From: Paludibacteraceae bacterium
GTDB lineage: Bacteria; Bacteroidota; Bacteroidia; Bacteroidales; Paludibacteraceae
DNA length: 64,000 bases
Assembly (NCBI GenBank): GCA_024399655.1
Contig: JAKSNP010000002.1
Span: 124,001-188,000 of the forward strand
Reading direction: 5' to 3'
Each line of letters starts with the position of its first letter. Position 1 is the stretch's first letter. A program made the position numbers and the translations under genes. Positions 53,136-62,540 of the stretch are shown piece after piece. The notes beneath the pieces were generated by a model that worked only from the letters and a program-made list of their open reading frames with translations, was not told the origin of the DNA and made no database searches.

Positions 53136-56129
53136 TTAATTTTCGTCTGACTGTATTTTCACATTCTTCTGCATGGATTCACGGATGCGGGTGCGTAACT
53201 CGGCAGCTTGAGTATCTACTTTTCCATGGAAGAGTGGTTTGAAATCTTTGGCATAAACACATGGAGCGAGTTTGATATCCAAGTCATCGAATGTTCCGCT
53301 CACATCAACACCAAGGTATATGGGCGAGAGCAGGTTTACATGATAGTCAAACGACATATCCAAATTGTGTCGTCCGCCTAATGCAGCGGTATAGTTGTCT
53401 ATGCTGACGGTAAAAGGATAGACATCTATTTCATCTTTATACAAAGTGATTTCTGCTGATAAACTATCCACTTTGTTTTCAGTCTTTTTCTTGAAACTGA
53501 GTAATTTGGATATTTTGGTAAATGTTTCGTTGTCAAGCACTACTAAGTCTTTTCCGAAAATAGAACAAGCGCCTCGTAAGGTTGATGTTTTAGGAGTATA
53601 GTCGGATTTTAGATATGTTTCAGCGGCTAAATGGAATTCTGCTTTTCCACGGAAAGTGCTGAGCATGGGTATTAAAGTATCAAGTTGAGGTATCATTTTA
53701 ATAAGTTCCTCAATCTTGACATCAAGCATGTGATAATCGAAACCTACATATAAATGATTGCGACGTGGAGTACGATACATCGCGGTCAATTGAAGTTTGG
53801 CTGCATTGCACACAAAACCTACTTCCTCCAAAACGAGTGTGCCGTCTTTCACGTAAATACGACCGCCAAGATTTCGAGCCGTTTGATTGAATACCTCTGC
53901 TTCTTTGATATGAGTATTCAATGTCAAATCAAGTGAAGTAGGTACTAAGAAAGGTTCTTTATCATTTTTTTCTTCTTGTACGGGTGCGGATTCTTCAACA
54001 TCTATAGTTTCATCGGTTTCTTCGCTACCTTTGTCGGCAGAGAATAGTTCCATCAGTTCATTTACATCAGTATGATTGGAGGTGAAAGCCAGTTTTCCTT
54101 GCAAATTTCCTTTCTTTTGCATCCAGCGACTCATGTTGGATATATCACCAGTAAGTGAGAAATCAGAATTTCCAAGACTAATCTTTGATTTGGAAATTTC
54201 AAAGAGTTTGTTGGAATATGATACCACTATTTGTGGAATATCCACTTCTTTAGGGAAGGATGCAAGTTTTATCTTTCCGTCCGACAAGTCAATTTTTGCT
54301 GTCGGATTCAATTTGAGCAGGATGTTTTCTCCATTGTTGCGGACATGAGTAGCTGCGGACAATGCAATTTTTCCGGTTTCAGCATCCAGATTATAACCCA
54401 TATTGCCTTTCAAGTGAGCAGCTGATATCGTTGTATTAAAGTTAGGTAATAGAGTTGTATCCTTGCGGTTGTATTCAACAAATGCGGTGATATCAGGTTT
54501 ATCCAAAATAGCATGGATAGTATCTATATCCACTTTCAACTCTTTTTCGCCCTGGAAGCCGAGTGTAGCATATATCATTCGGTCATCGTGTATCAAATCG
54601 CCGGTTTCGATTTGGATTTTGGTTGCTTGGGTCTTGGCTTTCAAAGTGTTGATCATCTCAAAATTGACCCCTTGTATTTCAATATCGGTTTGAAGCCATT
54701 CCACTTTTTTGCGAGAAGGAGTAGCATTAGGGATACGAAAAGTCAAATGCGTATTGTTCGGCAATTTTGCTATCATACTATCCATGCTATAATCAATATC
54801 TTTCAGCATGAGATCTCCCGATATGACACCTTTTTCCAAATGAACAGAAGTTAGGTCATTCAAGCGGATGCACGCTTGGGCAGTACCTTTGGCATGACCG
54901 GTTACATCCATGTTTTTGGGAAGAAAATATTTGAAATCAGGAATATTGGCATCTAGATTCAACGCTAGATTGAAAAGCATGTTGTCAAGTAGTTCATCAA
55001 TATTTCCTTTGGCGCTTACGCGTGAATTGAGCGTTTTGGCATCCAAATTATTAATTATTACTCGTGATGCAGGTTTATTGTTAAGATCCAAATGCGCTTG
55101 CAAGTCGGCATGCATGTTTTTGATGGTATAAGGTAGCGGCTTGTATTTGCCTTCTGCGTCAGTCAAAAGAATATGAGCATCCACCAAAGGCATATTGACG
55201 GAGTCGTAAATTCCTTTTATATCGGCATTCAGCGATAGAAGTCCGTCCACATCAATATCGCTCAAAGAAGAGCGAATTGATTCTGGCAGAAGAGCAATTG
55301 CCGGTTTCACTTTCCATTTCTCGGCATTTACATTTATGTCCAAATTTATCTCCGGTTTGAGATTGGCTTGTCCGTCTAATTGTAATTCGTAGTCATTTAC
55401 TGAAACTATTGCTTTCCGTAATGCGAAATGCATGTTGTCTATATCTACGGAACCCGGTAAGTCAATTGTCAAATGAAGATGATCGGCATAAGTTACATCT
55501 TTTAAGGCTACAGTGGCATCTGGGGCGTCCAACTGAAGATTGACATCCTCCCAACTTCCGATTTTTGCTTTTAGACTGAGGCCGGGAGTATTTGCTGAGA
55601 TACTGTCTTTGTAGTCCTCAAAGATAAGATGCTTGGCAGAAATGCTCAAATGGTTGACGGCAATAGTATTGAAAGGCAACGAAAATGCAGTTGTATCCGT
55701 TGTATCGGGATTGGTTACAAATACCGAAAAGTTGTTCTCTCCCTCTGAATTGATATACACGCATGCATCCATTTCATCCAACTGCAAATCACGTACTTGA
55801 AGGTCTTTTTCACGAAGAAAGGATACTACATTTACTTTAGCTACTACATCAGGAGCATAAAGTAATGTATCTGAAGGAGCACCTTCCATAGGATTGACTA
55901 AGCAAATGCCGTCCACATGCAGGCCAAATTCGGGGAATGTGGAGAAAAATGTTAAATCTACATCTCCAACCTCATGCTCGCAAAGGATAAATTTGTCTGC
56001 CACTTGGCGAACGATAGGTGTAAGGCGTTTTGGGGTAAATACAATCCAAACAGCTATACAGGCTACAATTAATACGAGTCCGACAAGCGAACCGAGAGTA
56101 ATACCTGCTATTTTAAAAAAGCGTTTCAT
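53136..56129 (-). CDS. AsmA-family envelope protein
   Basis: A 997-residue protein with one N-terminal membrane anchor (~8-30) and a very long beta-rich periplasmic region. The AsmA N-terminal domain starts with TPKRLTPIVRQVADKF. The AsmA_2-like C-terminus (GGRHNLDMSFDYHVNLLSP, later DIKLAPC) is present. Such proteins are proposed to bridge inner and outer membranes and move phospholipid. An acidic linker at ~700-730 separates the two halves. It overlaps the upstream lipoprotein by 4 bases. Confidence 0.9.
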   Translation of the reverse strand: MKRFFKIAGITLGSLVGLVLIVACIAVWIVFTPKRLTPIVRQVADKFILCEHEVGDVDLTFFSTFPEFGLHVDGICLVNPMEGAPSDTLLYAPDVVAKVNVVSFLREKDLQVRDLQLDEMDACVYINSEGENNFSVFVTNPDTTDTTAFSLPFNTIAVNHLSISAKHLIFEDYKDSISANTPGLSLKAKIGSWEDVNLQLDAPDATVALKDVTYADHLHLTIDLPGSVDIDNMHFALRKAIVSVNDYELQLDGQANLKPEINLDINVNAEKWKVKPAIALLPESIRSSLSDIDVDGLLSLNADIKGIYDSVNMPLVDAHILLTDAEGKYKPLPYTIKNMHADLQAHLDLNNKPASRVIINNLDAKTLNSRVSAKGNIDELLDNMLFNLALNLDANIPDFKYFLPKNMDVTGHAKGTAQACIRLNDLTSVHLEKGVISGDLMLKDIDYSMDSMIAKLPNNTHLTFRIPNATPSRKKVEWLQTDIEIQGVNFEMINTLKAKTQATKIQIETGDLIHDDRMIYATLGFQGEKELKVDIDTIHAILDKPDITAFVEYNRKDTTLLPNFNTTISAAHLKGNMGYNLDAETGKIALSAATHVRNNGENILLKLNPTAKIDLSDGKIKLASFPKEVDIPQIVVSYSNKLFEISKSKISLGNSDFSLTGDISNMSRWMQKKGNLQGKLAFTSNHTDVNELMELFSADKGSEETDETIDVEESAPVQEEKNDKEPFLVPTSLDLTLNTHIKEAEVFNQTARNLGGRIYVKDGTLVLEEVGFVCNAAKLQLTAMYRTPRRNHLYVGFDYHMLDVKIEELIKMIPQLDTLIPMLSTFRGKAEFHLAAETYLKSDYTPKTSTLRGACSIFGKDLVVLDNETFTKISKLLSFKKKTENKVDSLSAEITLYKDEIDVYPFTVSIDNYTAALGGRHNLDMSFDYHVNLLSPIYLGVDVSGTFDDLDIKLAPCVYAKDFKPLFHGKVDTQAAELRTRIRESMQKNVKIQSDEN

Positions 56130-56551
56130 TCTGCAATGACTACTTTAGTGAATGTATGAATCTTTTTGAAAGAATCCGTATAGGACAATTGAGATGAATT
56201 GAGCATATTTATGGTATAGATCTTTGGAATTTCAGCACCACCATTGTCCATAAAATGAATTTGAGTGAGTTCGCTGGTTTCTAATTTCCATTCAAACCAT
56301 CCATTGCCGTGATATGTTAAATCTTCGGGATGTACATCTTCGTCTTCATCCCACTCGTAGCCGTATTTGTACTCGGAATAATCTCCGGTCACTCCGTCTT
56401 CTTCAGGGGTGAGAAAACGAACGAAAGCCTGTTTGCCGTCTTCCTGCCATGTCCCGTAAAGGTCACTCTCATTAAAAGTAACTTCGGGAGTGCAGGAGGC
56501 AAATGCCAAAGAAATCAGCCCGCATAGTGCTGCAAAACCAATTTTTTTCAT
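56126..56551 (-). CDS. Small lipoprotein between ileS and asmA
   Basis: A 141-residue protein beginning MKKIGFAALCGLISLAFASC, a lipoprotein signal with Cys20. A beta-rich domain of about 120 residues follows, containing LYGTWQEDGKQAFVRF, which looks like a lipocalin-like G-x-W motif at the start of a small barrel. Not assigned to a specific family. It sits 4 bases after ileS and overlaps asmA, so it is inside the operon. Confidence 0.75.
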   Translation of the reverse strand: MKKIGFAALCGLISLAFASCTPEVTFNESDLYGTWQEDGKQAFVRFLTPEEDGVTGDYSEYKYGYEWDEDEDVHPEDLTYHGNGWFEWKLETSELTQIHFMDNGGAEIPKIYTINMLNSSQLSYTDSFKKIHTFTKVVIAE

Positions 56552-56555
56552 TGTC

Positions 56556-59500
56556 TTATGCTTTTTTGATATTGATGGTAATAGTATAGCCGTCCATTTC
56601 CACGGAGTCGCCTTGCACTTCTTCTGCAATTGATATTGATGTTGCTAACACTTGTGATGCAATATACTCGTTGAAATGCTGAACTGATGAGTTGAGTTGC
56701 TCGTTGGCTTGGATTGTCACGATAATGCGATCGGTAATTTCCAAACCTGATGATTTGCGAAGGTTCTGGATTCTATTGATCAGTTCGCGAGCTATACCCT
56801 CTTCGCGTAAAGCATCGGTAAGTTCAATATCCAAGGCAATAGTCAGTTGGCCTTCGTTCATCACCAACCATCCGGGCATGTCTTCTGTTGTTATTTCTAC
56901 ATCTTCGGGAATAAGAGTATAATCTAGTAGAGTGAATGAACCATTTTCTTCAAATTGAGCGATGTCGGCTTGACTCATTGAGTTGATAGCCGCAGCCATT
57001 GCCTTCATTTGAGCACCCACCTTCTTTCCGAGTACTTTGAAATTGGGTTTGATGCGTTTTACAAGTTTGATCTCGCTTTCTTCGGCCCTTACGATTTGAA
57101 GTTCTTTCACATTTACTTCACTCTTGATTAATTCGGCCACAAGCAGAAGAGCTTGTTTGGTGGCGTCATCTTGAGCGGGAATGACAGCTTTGCTGAGAGG
57201 TTGGCGGACATTTTTCTCTGCGCGTTTACGCAAACTCAGTATCATTGAGGTGGCTTGTTGAGCCAATGCCATTCTGAGTTCAAGGGCGGTATCAATCTTT
57301 TCTTCGTCTACAATAGGCCAGTTGCTTAAATGAACGGTCTCGCCGGTTAGGTCACGATATAGACGGTCTGCATAGAAAGGTGCATTCGGGGCCATCAATT
57401 GGGCGATGGTACGCAAACAGGTATACAAAGTGGTATAGGCTGCTTGTTTGTCACCATCCATCTTGCCTCCCCAGAAACGTTTGCGATTAAGGCGGACATA
57501 CCAATTCGAAAGGTCATCTTGTACGAAATCCGAAATAGCTCGTCCGGCTCGTGTGGGTTCATAAGTTTCGTAGCATTCAGTTACATTTCGTACTAATGTG
57601 TTGAGTTTGCTCAAAATCCAACGGTCTATTTCTGTATAGGTCGCATCTTTTGCTGCAGAATCAGTTGGTGTCCATTGGTCAACATTGGCATAAAGAGCGA
57701 AGAATCCGTATGTGTTGTAAAGGGTACCGAAGAATTTGCGTCTTATTTCATCCACTCCTTCCGGGTCAAATTTCAGATTCTCCCAAGGAGATGAATTGGT
57801 AAGCATATACCAACGTACAGCATCGGCTCCGTATTTGTCAAGAGCTTGGAAGGGATCTACGGCATTGCCTAAACGTTTCGACATTTTAGCTCCGTTTTTA
57901 TCTAGTACAAGGCCGTTGGAGATTACATTACGATAAGCCACTTCGCCTTCAATCATAGTGTGAATGGCATGAAGGGTAAAGAACCAGCCTCGAGTTTGGT
58001 CAACGCCTTCCGAAATGAAATCGGCTGTACGGGGGGCATCTTCGTTTTCAAAGGGCCAGTGGTTTTGCGCGTATGGCATAGCGCCGCTATCAAACCAAAC
58101 ATCTATCAAATCCAATTCGCGATGCATGGGTTTGCCGCTCGGACTGACTAAAACGATATTATCTACATATGGACGATGGAGATCAATTACGGAAGGATCA
58201 TAGTTGGCTTTGCTATAATCTCCAACGATATGTTTTGGCCAAGGATTGGCCTTCATGTAGCCGGCTTTTATACTCTTTTCTATTTCCTCAAACAATTCTT
58301 TGATACTGCCGATGCACAGTTCTTCTTGTCCGTCTTCTGTTCTCCAAATAGGCAGAGGTGTTCCCCAATAACGGCTGCGACTCAGGTTCCAGTCATTCAG
58401 ATTTTCCAGCCATTTCCCAAAACGACCCGTTCCTGTTGATTCGGGTTGCCAGTTGATCGTGTCGTTCAGACGCATCATGTCCTCTCGGGCTTGAGTGCTG
58501 CGGATAAACCAACTGTCAAGTGGATAATATAGTACAGGCTTGTCCGTACGCCAGCAATGTGGATAAGTGTGAATATGTTTCTCTGTTCGGAAGTTCCTTC
58601 CGTCTTGTTTCATTTCGATGCAAAGGCGAATATCCAGATTCTCGTCTTTGAGTGCTGCGGCTTCGTCATAGCGTCCGTCTACTGTATATTTGGGGTCGTA
58701 GGCGTTTTTCACCCATTGACCTGCATATTTGCCGTAAAGTTCAGTATCTACATGCTCTTTTACCCATTCGGGATCCAAATCTTCTATCAGCCAGTATTTG
58801 CCCGTGAAATCTACCATCGGACGAGGACCGGCATTGCGGGTTTGCATATACAGGCCGGGGACTCCTGCTGCGTCGGCCACTTTTTTGTCATCCGCACCGA
58901 AAGTGGGAGCGATATGTACGATACCCGTACCGTCTTCGGTAGTGACATAATCACCGGGTATCACACGGAAAGCACCCTCTTCGGGACGAACCCATGGGAA
59001 GAGTTGTTGATAATGCAAGCCCACCAATTCTTTTCCCTTGCCGCGCCAAATAATGGCGGGGGATTGCTGATTGCCTTCTGAATCAACGGGGCACAGCTCT
59101 TTCTTGTAGGCTTCCATACGGGCTTCTGCCAGAATGATAATATCATTTTCACGCCTTACAGCTGCATAATCGATTTTCGGACCTACACATAGCGCCGTAT
59201 TGCTGGGTAACGTCCAAGGAGTAGTGGTCCATGCTATCATATATACTGGTAGCTTCTCATTGCTCCATTTGTCGGCATCCAATATGTGAAATTTGGCAGT
59301 ACAAGTAGTGTCTTTCACGTCGCGGTAACAACCGGGTTGGTTCAATTCGTGAGAACTCAAACCCGTTCCGGCTGCGGGACTGTAGGGCTGAATGGTATAG
59401 CCTTTATAAAGATAACCTTTTTGGTATAGTTGTTTCAACAAGTACCAAAGTGTTTCAATATATTTGTTGTCATAGGTGATATAGGGATTGTCAAGGTCCA

Positions 59501-59927
59501 CCCAATAGCCCATCTGTTTGGTGAGGTTCGTCCATTCTTTAGTGTATTTCATCACTTCACGACGGCAAGCGGCATTGTATTCGTCAACACTTATCTTTTT
59601 TCCGATATCTTCCTTGGTGATACCCAACATTTTCTCTACGCCTAATTCTACGGGGAGTCCGTGGGTATCCCAACCGGCTTTACGGCGGACACAATAGCCC
59701 TGCATTGTTTTATAACGGCAGAAAGTGTCCTTTATCGTGCGTGCGAGTACATGGTGAATTCCGGGCATACCGTTGGCTGAGGGAGGACCTTCAAAAAACA
59801 GGAAGGGCCGATGACCTTCACGGGTGGATACACTTTTTTCAAAAAGATTTTCTTGCTCCCAAGCATTTAGAATGTCGTGACTCAGTTCGGGTAAGTTCAG
59901 TTGTTTGTACTCTTGAAATCTGCTCAT
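56556..59927 (-). CDS. ileS: Isoleucyl-tRNA synthetase
   Basis: A 1123-residue class I synthetase. The HIGH counterpart is in SANGMPGIHHVLART and the KMSKS loop reads KMSKRLGN. The CP1 editing domain lies between (WTTTPWTLPSNT), and the C-terminal anticodon-binding region ends with a C-terminal junction domain. Length is normal for this order. It leads the ileS-lipoprotein-asmA run from its own promoter. Confidence 0.96.
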   Translation of the reverse strand: MSRFQEYKQLNLPELSHDILNAWEQENLFEKSVSTREGHRPFLFFEGPPSANGMPGIHHVLARTIKDTFCRYKTMQGYCVRRKAGWDTHGLPVELGVEKMLGITKEDIGKKISVDEYNAACRREVMKYTKEWTNLTKQMGYWVDLDNPYITYDNKYIETLWYLLKQLYQKGYLYKGYTIQPYSPAAGTGLSSHELNQPGCYRDVKDTTCTAKFHILDADKWSNEKLPVYMIAWTTTPWTLPSNTALCVGPKIDYAAVRRENDIIILAEARMEAYKKELCPVDSEGNQQSPAIIWRGKGKELVGLHYQQLFPWVRPEEGAFRVIPGDYVTTEDGTGIVHIAPTFGADDKKVADAAGVPGLYMQTRNAGPRPMVDFTGKYWLIEDLDPEWVKEHVDTELYGKYAGQWVKNAYDPKYTVDGRYDEAAALKDENLDIRLCIEMKQDGRNFRTEKHIHTYPHCWRTDKPVLYYPLDSWFIRSTQAREDMMRLNDTINWQPESTGTGRFGKWLENLNDWNLSRSRYWGTPLPIWRTEDGQEELCIGSIKELFEEIEKSIKAGYMKANPWPKHIVGDYSKANYDPSVIDLHRPYVDNIVLVSPSGKPMHRELDLIDVWFDSGAMPYAQNHWPFENEDAPRTADFISEGVDQTRGWFFTLHAIHTMIEGEVAYRNVISNGLVLDKNGAKMSKRLGNAVDPFQALDKYGADAVRWYMLTNSSPWENLKFDPEGVDEIRRKFFGTLYNTYGFFALYANVDQWTPTDSAAKDATYTEIDRWILSKLNTLVRNVTECYETYEPTRAGRAISDFVQDDLSNWYVRLNRKRFWGGKMDGDKQAAYTTLYTCLRTIAQLMAPNAPFYADRLYRDLTGETVHLSNWPIVDEEKIDTALELRMALAQQATSMILSLRKRAEKNVRQPLSKAVIPAQDDATKQALLLVAELIKSEVNVKELQIVRAEESEIKLVKRIKPNFKVLGKKVGAQMKAMAAAINSMSQADIAQFEENGSFTLLDYTLIPEDVEITTEDMPGWLVMNEGQLTIALDIELTDALREEGIARELINRIQNLRKSSGLEITDRIIVTIQANEQLNSSVQHFNEYIASQVLATSISIAEEVQGDSVEMDGYTITINIKKA

Positions 59928-59987
59928 ATATCTTGTTTTTATTATTCTATAATAAGAGGTCTGTTATGTATTGATGCAAAAAGCGTG

Positions 59988-60019
59988 CAAAGTTAATGAT
60001 TTTTTTTTGATTAACCAAA
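59988..60019 (-). promoter_or_regulatory. Promoter for the ileS operon
   Basis: Reverse strand: TTTG (60016-60019), a 20-base spacer and TAACTTTG (59988-59995). Confidence 0.87.
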
Positions 60020-60097
60020 TTATTGTGCATATTGTTGCATATTTTTTCTTCATCAGTTCTTTTGATATCCTTGCTTTACCGAAAAATGACAGAAATT

Positions 60098-60152
60098 CAT
60101 CGTATTGGCCGTATAGGATTCGTATAGGATCAGTATAGGATGAGCGAAGGAT
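60098..60152 (+). repeat. 11-base tandem array I
   Basis: Five units: catcgtattgg, ccgtataggat, tcgtataggat, cagtataggat, gagcgaaggat. It lies between the candidate small RNA's terminator and the ileS promoter, the longest clean run in the window. Confidence 0.9.
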
Positions 60153-60215
60153 GAATCTATCTTCCTTTCCTCTCCGCACAGGCTTTATCCTATTCCTGTT
60201 TTTTCGTTGCAAATA

Positions 60216-60256
60216 TAAAAATCCCCTGACAAGCGGGCAACTTGACAGGGAATCAA
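60216..60256 (-). terminator. Terminator of the candidate small RNA
   Basis: Reverse strand: ATTCCCTGTCAAG pairs with CTTGTCAGGGGAT, followed by TTTTTAT. A 13-bp stem with one G-U pair. Confidence 0.92.
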
Positions 60257-60440
60257 CCATCCAACATAACTTGTTTACATAATTGTAATCTTTCAATCAA
60301 TTTTCATGCTAAGGTTCTCGTTTCCGTCAGTTTCTCCGGCGGAAGGAGATGGGGTCTTTTTTAGGTGGGTAGTTAGGGTTAATGATGGTAAAGAGGTTTG
60401 AGGTTCAATGGTAACTCGGGTGAGTCAGTTTCTAAAAAAC
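60216..60440 (-). ncRNA. Candidate stand-alone small RNA of about 225 nt
   Basis: A textbook promoter (60445-60476) and an intrinsic terminator (60216-60256) enclose a unit with no credible protein. It contains a 10-base direct repeat (agaaactgac, complements of 60326-60335 and 60424-60433), each followed within a few bases by CGAG then ACC. Two alternative hairpins form around TCTCC/GGAGA and TTCCG/CGGAA. A tiny frame (MKID, stop) occurs near its middle. I do not recognise it as 6S RNA, tmRNA, RNase P RNA or SRP RNA. Confidence 0.6.
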
Positions 60441-60444
60441 GATG

Positions 60445-60476
60445 CAAAATTAGTGTAAAAAAATCATATATACAAA
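60445..60476 (-). promoter_or_regulatory. Promoter of the candidate small RNA
   Basis: Reverse strand: TTTG (60473-60476), a 20-base spacer and TAATTTTG (60445-60452). Predicted start near 60440. Confidence 0.88.
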
Positions 60477-60626
60477 TATATTGCGTATTTTTTACACTTT
60501 TTATCTTTTGCTCTTCTTCTATTATTACTTGTAATAATAAAGGATATATCTACTTAGGATAATTAACGAAAAATAAGAGGTACGGCTTTCGTTCCTGATT
60601 GTTTGTGAAATCTATTTTTTCTTTCT

Positions 60627-61343
60627 CTAAAATTCAAGATGAAAATCGCTTTTTGATTTCAAATGACGGTAGCGTTCCATGTTGAAAGAATAGTAGGCTG
60701 CGGCTCGATGTCCGTGCACCTCTTCAAATTCGCCCGTATTTTCCAGAATATCTACGCTTAACATCTTCTTCATGAAATTACGACGGTCAAAATGGACATC
60801 CAATATTGCCTCATATAATCGTTGTAATTGCGGCATAGTGAACTTTTCCGGCAGCAATTGGAATCCGACTGGTCTGAAATGGATATCCTCTTTCAGACGT
60901 TGGCGGGCATCTCTTAAAATACGGTCGTGATCAAAAGCCAAAGCCGGTACCTGAGTTAACGGAACCCAAAGCGCTTCGTCTGCGTCGTCTCCCCCTTTCA
61001 CTTCCGTTAGCCGAACCAATGCGTAAAAAGCGCTCGTGATGATTCTGCCGCGTGGGTCACGATCCAAATCGGAATATACGCCTACTGGTTTCATATATAC
61101 ATTTGACAAGGTGGTTTCCTCTTTCAGTTCGCGGGATGCACATTCTTCTATGGTTTCGTTCATTCTTAAGAATCCGCCGGGAAGAGCCCATTTGCCTTTG
61201 TAGGGTTCCACACCACGGCGAACCAATAAGATATGAAGGTCTTGTCCGTCAAAACCGAATATCACATTGTCGGCCGTTAAAGCGGCACGGGGATATTCGT
61301 AGGAATACCAGCCGCGAGATGTTTTTACGAAATCTTTTTTCAT
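60627..61343 (-). CDS. Nudix-domain protein with winged helix (NrtR-like)
   Basis: A 238-residue protein. Residues ~20-150 are a Nudix domain (box GGFLRMNETIEECASRELKEET, read in two parts) and ~155-230 a winged-helix domain, with MPQLQRLYEAIL and RRNFMKKML. NrtR-type proteins sense ADP-ribose and control NAD or sugar genes; others in Bacteroidota control arabinose use. The Nudix box looks intact, so an enzyme role is also possible. No target operon is adjacent. It has its own promoter. Confidence 0.87.
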   Translation of the reverse strand: MKKDFVKTSRGWYSYEYPRAALTADNVIFGFDGQDLHILLVRRGVEPYKGKWALPGGFLRMNETIEECASRELKEETTLSNVYMKPVGVYSDLDRDPRGRIITSAFYALVRLTEVKGGDDADEALWVPLTQVPALAFDHDRILRDARQRLKEDIHFRPVGFQLLPEKFTMPQLQRLYEAILDVHFDRRNFMKKMLSVDILENTGEFEEVHGHRAAAYYSFNMERYRHLKSKSDFHLEF

Positions 61344-61374
61344 GGTTCTGATGTATCATTGTGTAAAAGGTGCG

Positions 61375-61406
61375 CAAAGATACTGCTTTTTTTCGGTTTT
61401 GCCAAA
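61375..61406 (-). promoter_or_regulatory. Promoter for the Nudix gene
   Basis: Reverse strand: TTTG (61403-61406), a 20-base spacer and TATCTTTG (61375-61382). Confidence 0.85.
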
Positions 61407-61445
61407 AAAAAGCGAAAAAAATATATATTTTAAGGGAAAATATGC

Positions 61446-61850
61446 TTAATCTCGGTCTTTTGAGCAGTCGGAACAGAGACCGGATATCAGATAATCTTCT
61501 TCTTCCAACTTAAAATCTGGAGGAAGTGTGATAGTTGCCCTGCGACTTACAGGGATATCTACAATCTTTCCGCATTTTATACAACGGAAATGGGCATGAA
61601 GTTGCCGGCTGAAATCATAGCGAGTCACTTTGTCTTCAAATTGGATGGATTTGATGACTTTCTTGGCTACGAGAAGGTTCAGGGTATTATATACTGAGGC
61701 AAGAGATATGTCCTTATCGCTTTTAAGACGAGCATATATCTCGTCAACCGTCGAGTGCGTGCGGTGGCTCTCTAAATCATTGAGAACCGCCACACGCCCT
61801 GAAGACGGACGAATTCCGTATTGCTGTAAATAACTGATGGCGTCAAACAC
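61446..61850 (-). CDS. Fur-family regulator, probably PerR type
   Basis: A 134-residue Fur-family repressor. The N-terminal winged helix (RVAVLNDLESHRTHSTVDEIY, split across helices) is followed by the dimerisation domain with HAHFRCIKCGKIVDI. The structural zinc site is CIKC plus CSDC near the C-terminus. Proximity to rubrerythrin and ferritin, and a PerR-like box at the ferritin promoter, favour peroxide sensing. The only start in frame is GTG at 61850, since a stop lies seven codons upstream. Confidence 0.88.
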   Translation of the reverse strand: MFDAISYLQQYGIRPSSGRVAVLNDLESHRTHSTVDEIYARLKSDKDISLASVYNTLNLLVAKKVIKSIQFEDKVTRYDFSRQLHAHFRCIKCGKIVDIPVSRRATITLPPDFKLEEEDYLISGLCSDCSKDRD

Positions 61851-61866
61851 GAGTTGTTGGTTTTGA

Positions 61867-61888
61867 TATCAATAAGTATTACTTGATA
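61867..61888. promoter_or_regulatory. Palindrome upstream of the Fur-family gene
   Basis: TATCAA and TTGATA are separated by ten bases, and an 11-base palindrome aagtattactt lies inside (61874-61884). It is 17 bases ahead of the GTG start, a good place for autoregulation. Confidence 0.5.
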
Positions 61889-61925
61889 ACCTGGCACTTC
61901 AGTTCTGCATTAATACGGCCCAAAT

Positions 61926-62471
61926 TTACTTCTTGAAATAACGGTTGAATAAACCTTGGAAACCGGCACCATGGCGAGCTTCGTCTTTTGCCATCTCGTG
62001 AACGGTATCATGAATGGCGTCCAGATCAAGTTCTTTGGCGCGTTTGGCTATAGCGAGTTTGCCTTCGCAAGCGCCTGCTTCTGCCAACATACGTTTTTCA
62101 ACATTGGTTTTGGTATCCCATACTACATCACCCAGTAGTTCTGCGAATTTGGCGCAATGTTCTGCCTCTTCAAAAGCATAACGTTTGAATGCTTCTGCAA
62201 TTTCGGGATAACCTTCACGGTCTGCCTGACGGCTCATAGCAAGATACATACCTACTTCGGTTGCTTCACCCATAAAATGAGCGTTGAGGTCTTTCTTCAT
62301 CTGCTCGTCGCAATTCTTGGCTACACCGATAATATGTTCGCAAGCGAATTGGATTCCTTCTTCTTTCACTTCTTTCCATTCAACGACTTGTTTGCATTGG
62401 GGGCAACGTTCAGGTGCTTGTTCTCCTTCAAATACATAACCGCAAATAGGGCATACGAATTTCTTTTTCAT
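61926..62471 (-). CDS. Rubrerythrin with N-terminal rubredoxin domain
   Basis: A 181-residue peroxide-reducing protein with reversed domain order. Residues 1-45 are the rubredoxin-like iron centre (CPICGYVF and CPQC), and ~50-181 a four-helix diiron domain with [20 protein letters not shown] and MAKDEARHG. It removes hydrogen peroxide in the cytoplasm of anaerobes. It lies 69 bases after ferritin and may share its transcript. Confidence 0.93.
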   Translation of the reverse strand: MKKKFVCPICGYVFEGEQAPERCPQCKQVVEWKEVKEEGIQFACEHIIGVAKNCDEQMKKDLNAHFMGEATEVGMYLAMSRQADREGYPEIAEAFKRYAFEEAEHCAKFAELLGDVVWDTKTNVEKRMLAEAGACEGKLAIAKRAKELDLDAIHDTVHEMAKDEARHGAGFQGLFNRYFKK

Positions 62472-62540
62472 GATGGTATATTTTTACTTGATGTTAATTT
62501 TTTTTTCTTTATGCTTTTGGCTTGACGACGGATCTCAAAA

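Noticed and set aside
9018..60152. The 11-base arrays as CRISPR arrays
   Set aside because: Units are adjacent with no spacers, far too short, and there are no cas genes.
59964..60296. A 110-codon reverse frame across array I and the small-RNA terminator
   Set aside because: It runs through a terminator, an 11-base array and the ileS promoter, and has no ATG near its beginning that fits a gene.
60320..60357. A plus-strand terminator (TCTCC/GGAGA then TCTTTTTT)
   Set aside because: The stem is only 5 bp with a gap before the T run, no plus-strand gene ends here, and it is better explained as part of the reverse-strand candidate RNA.
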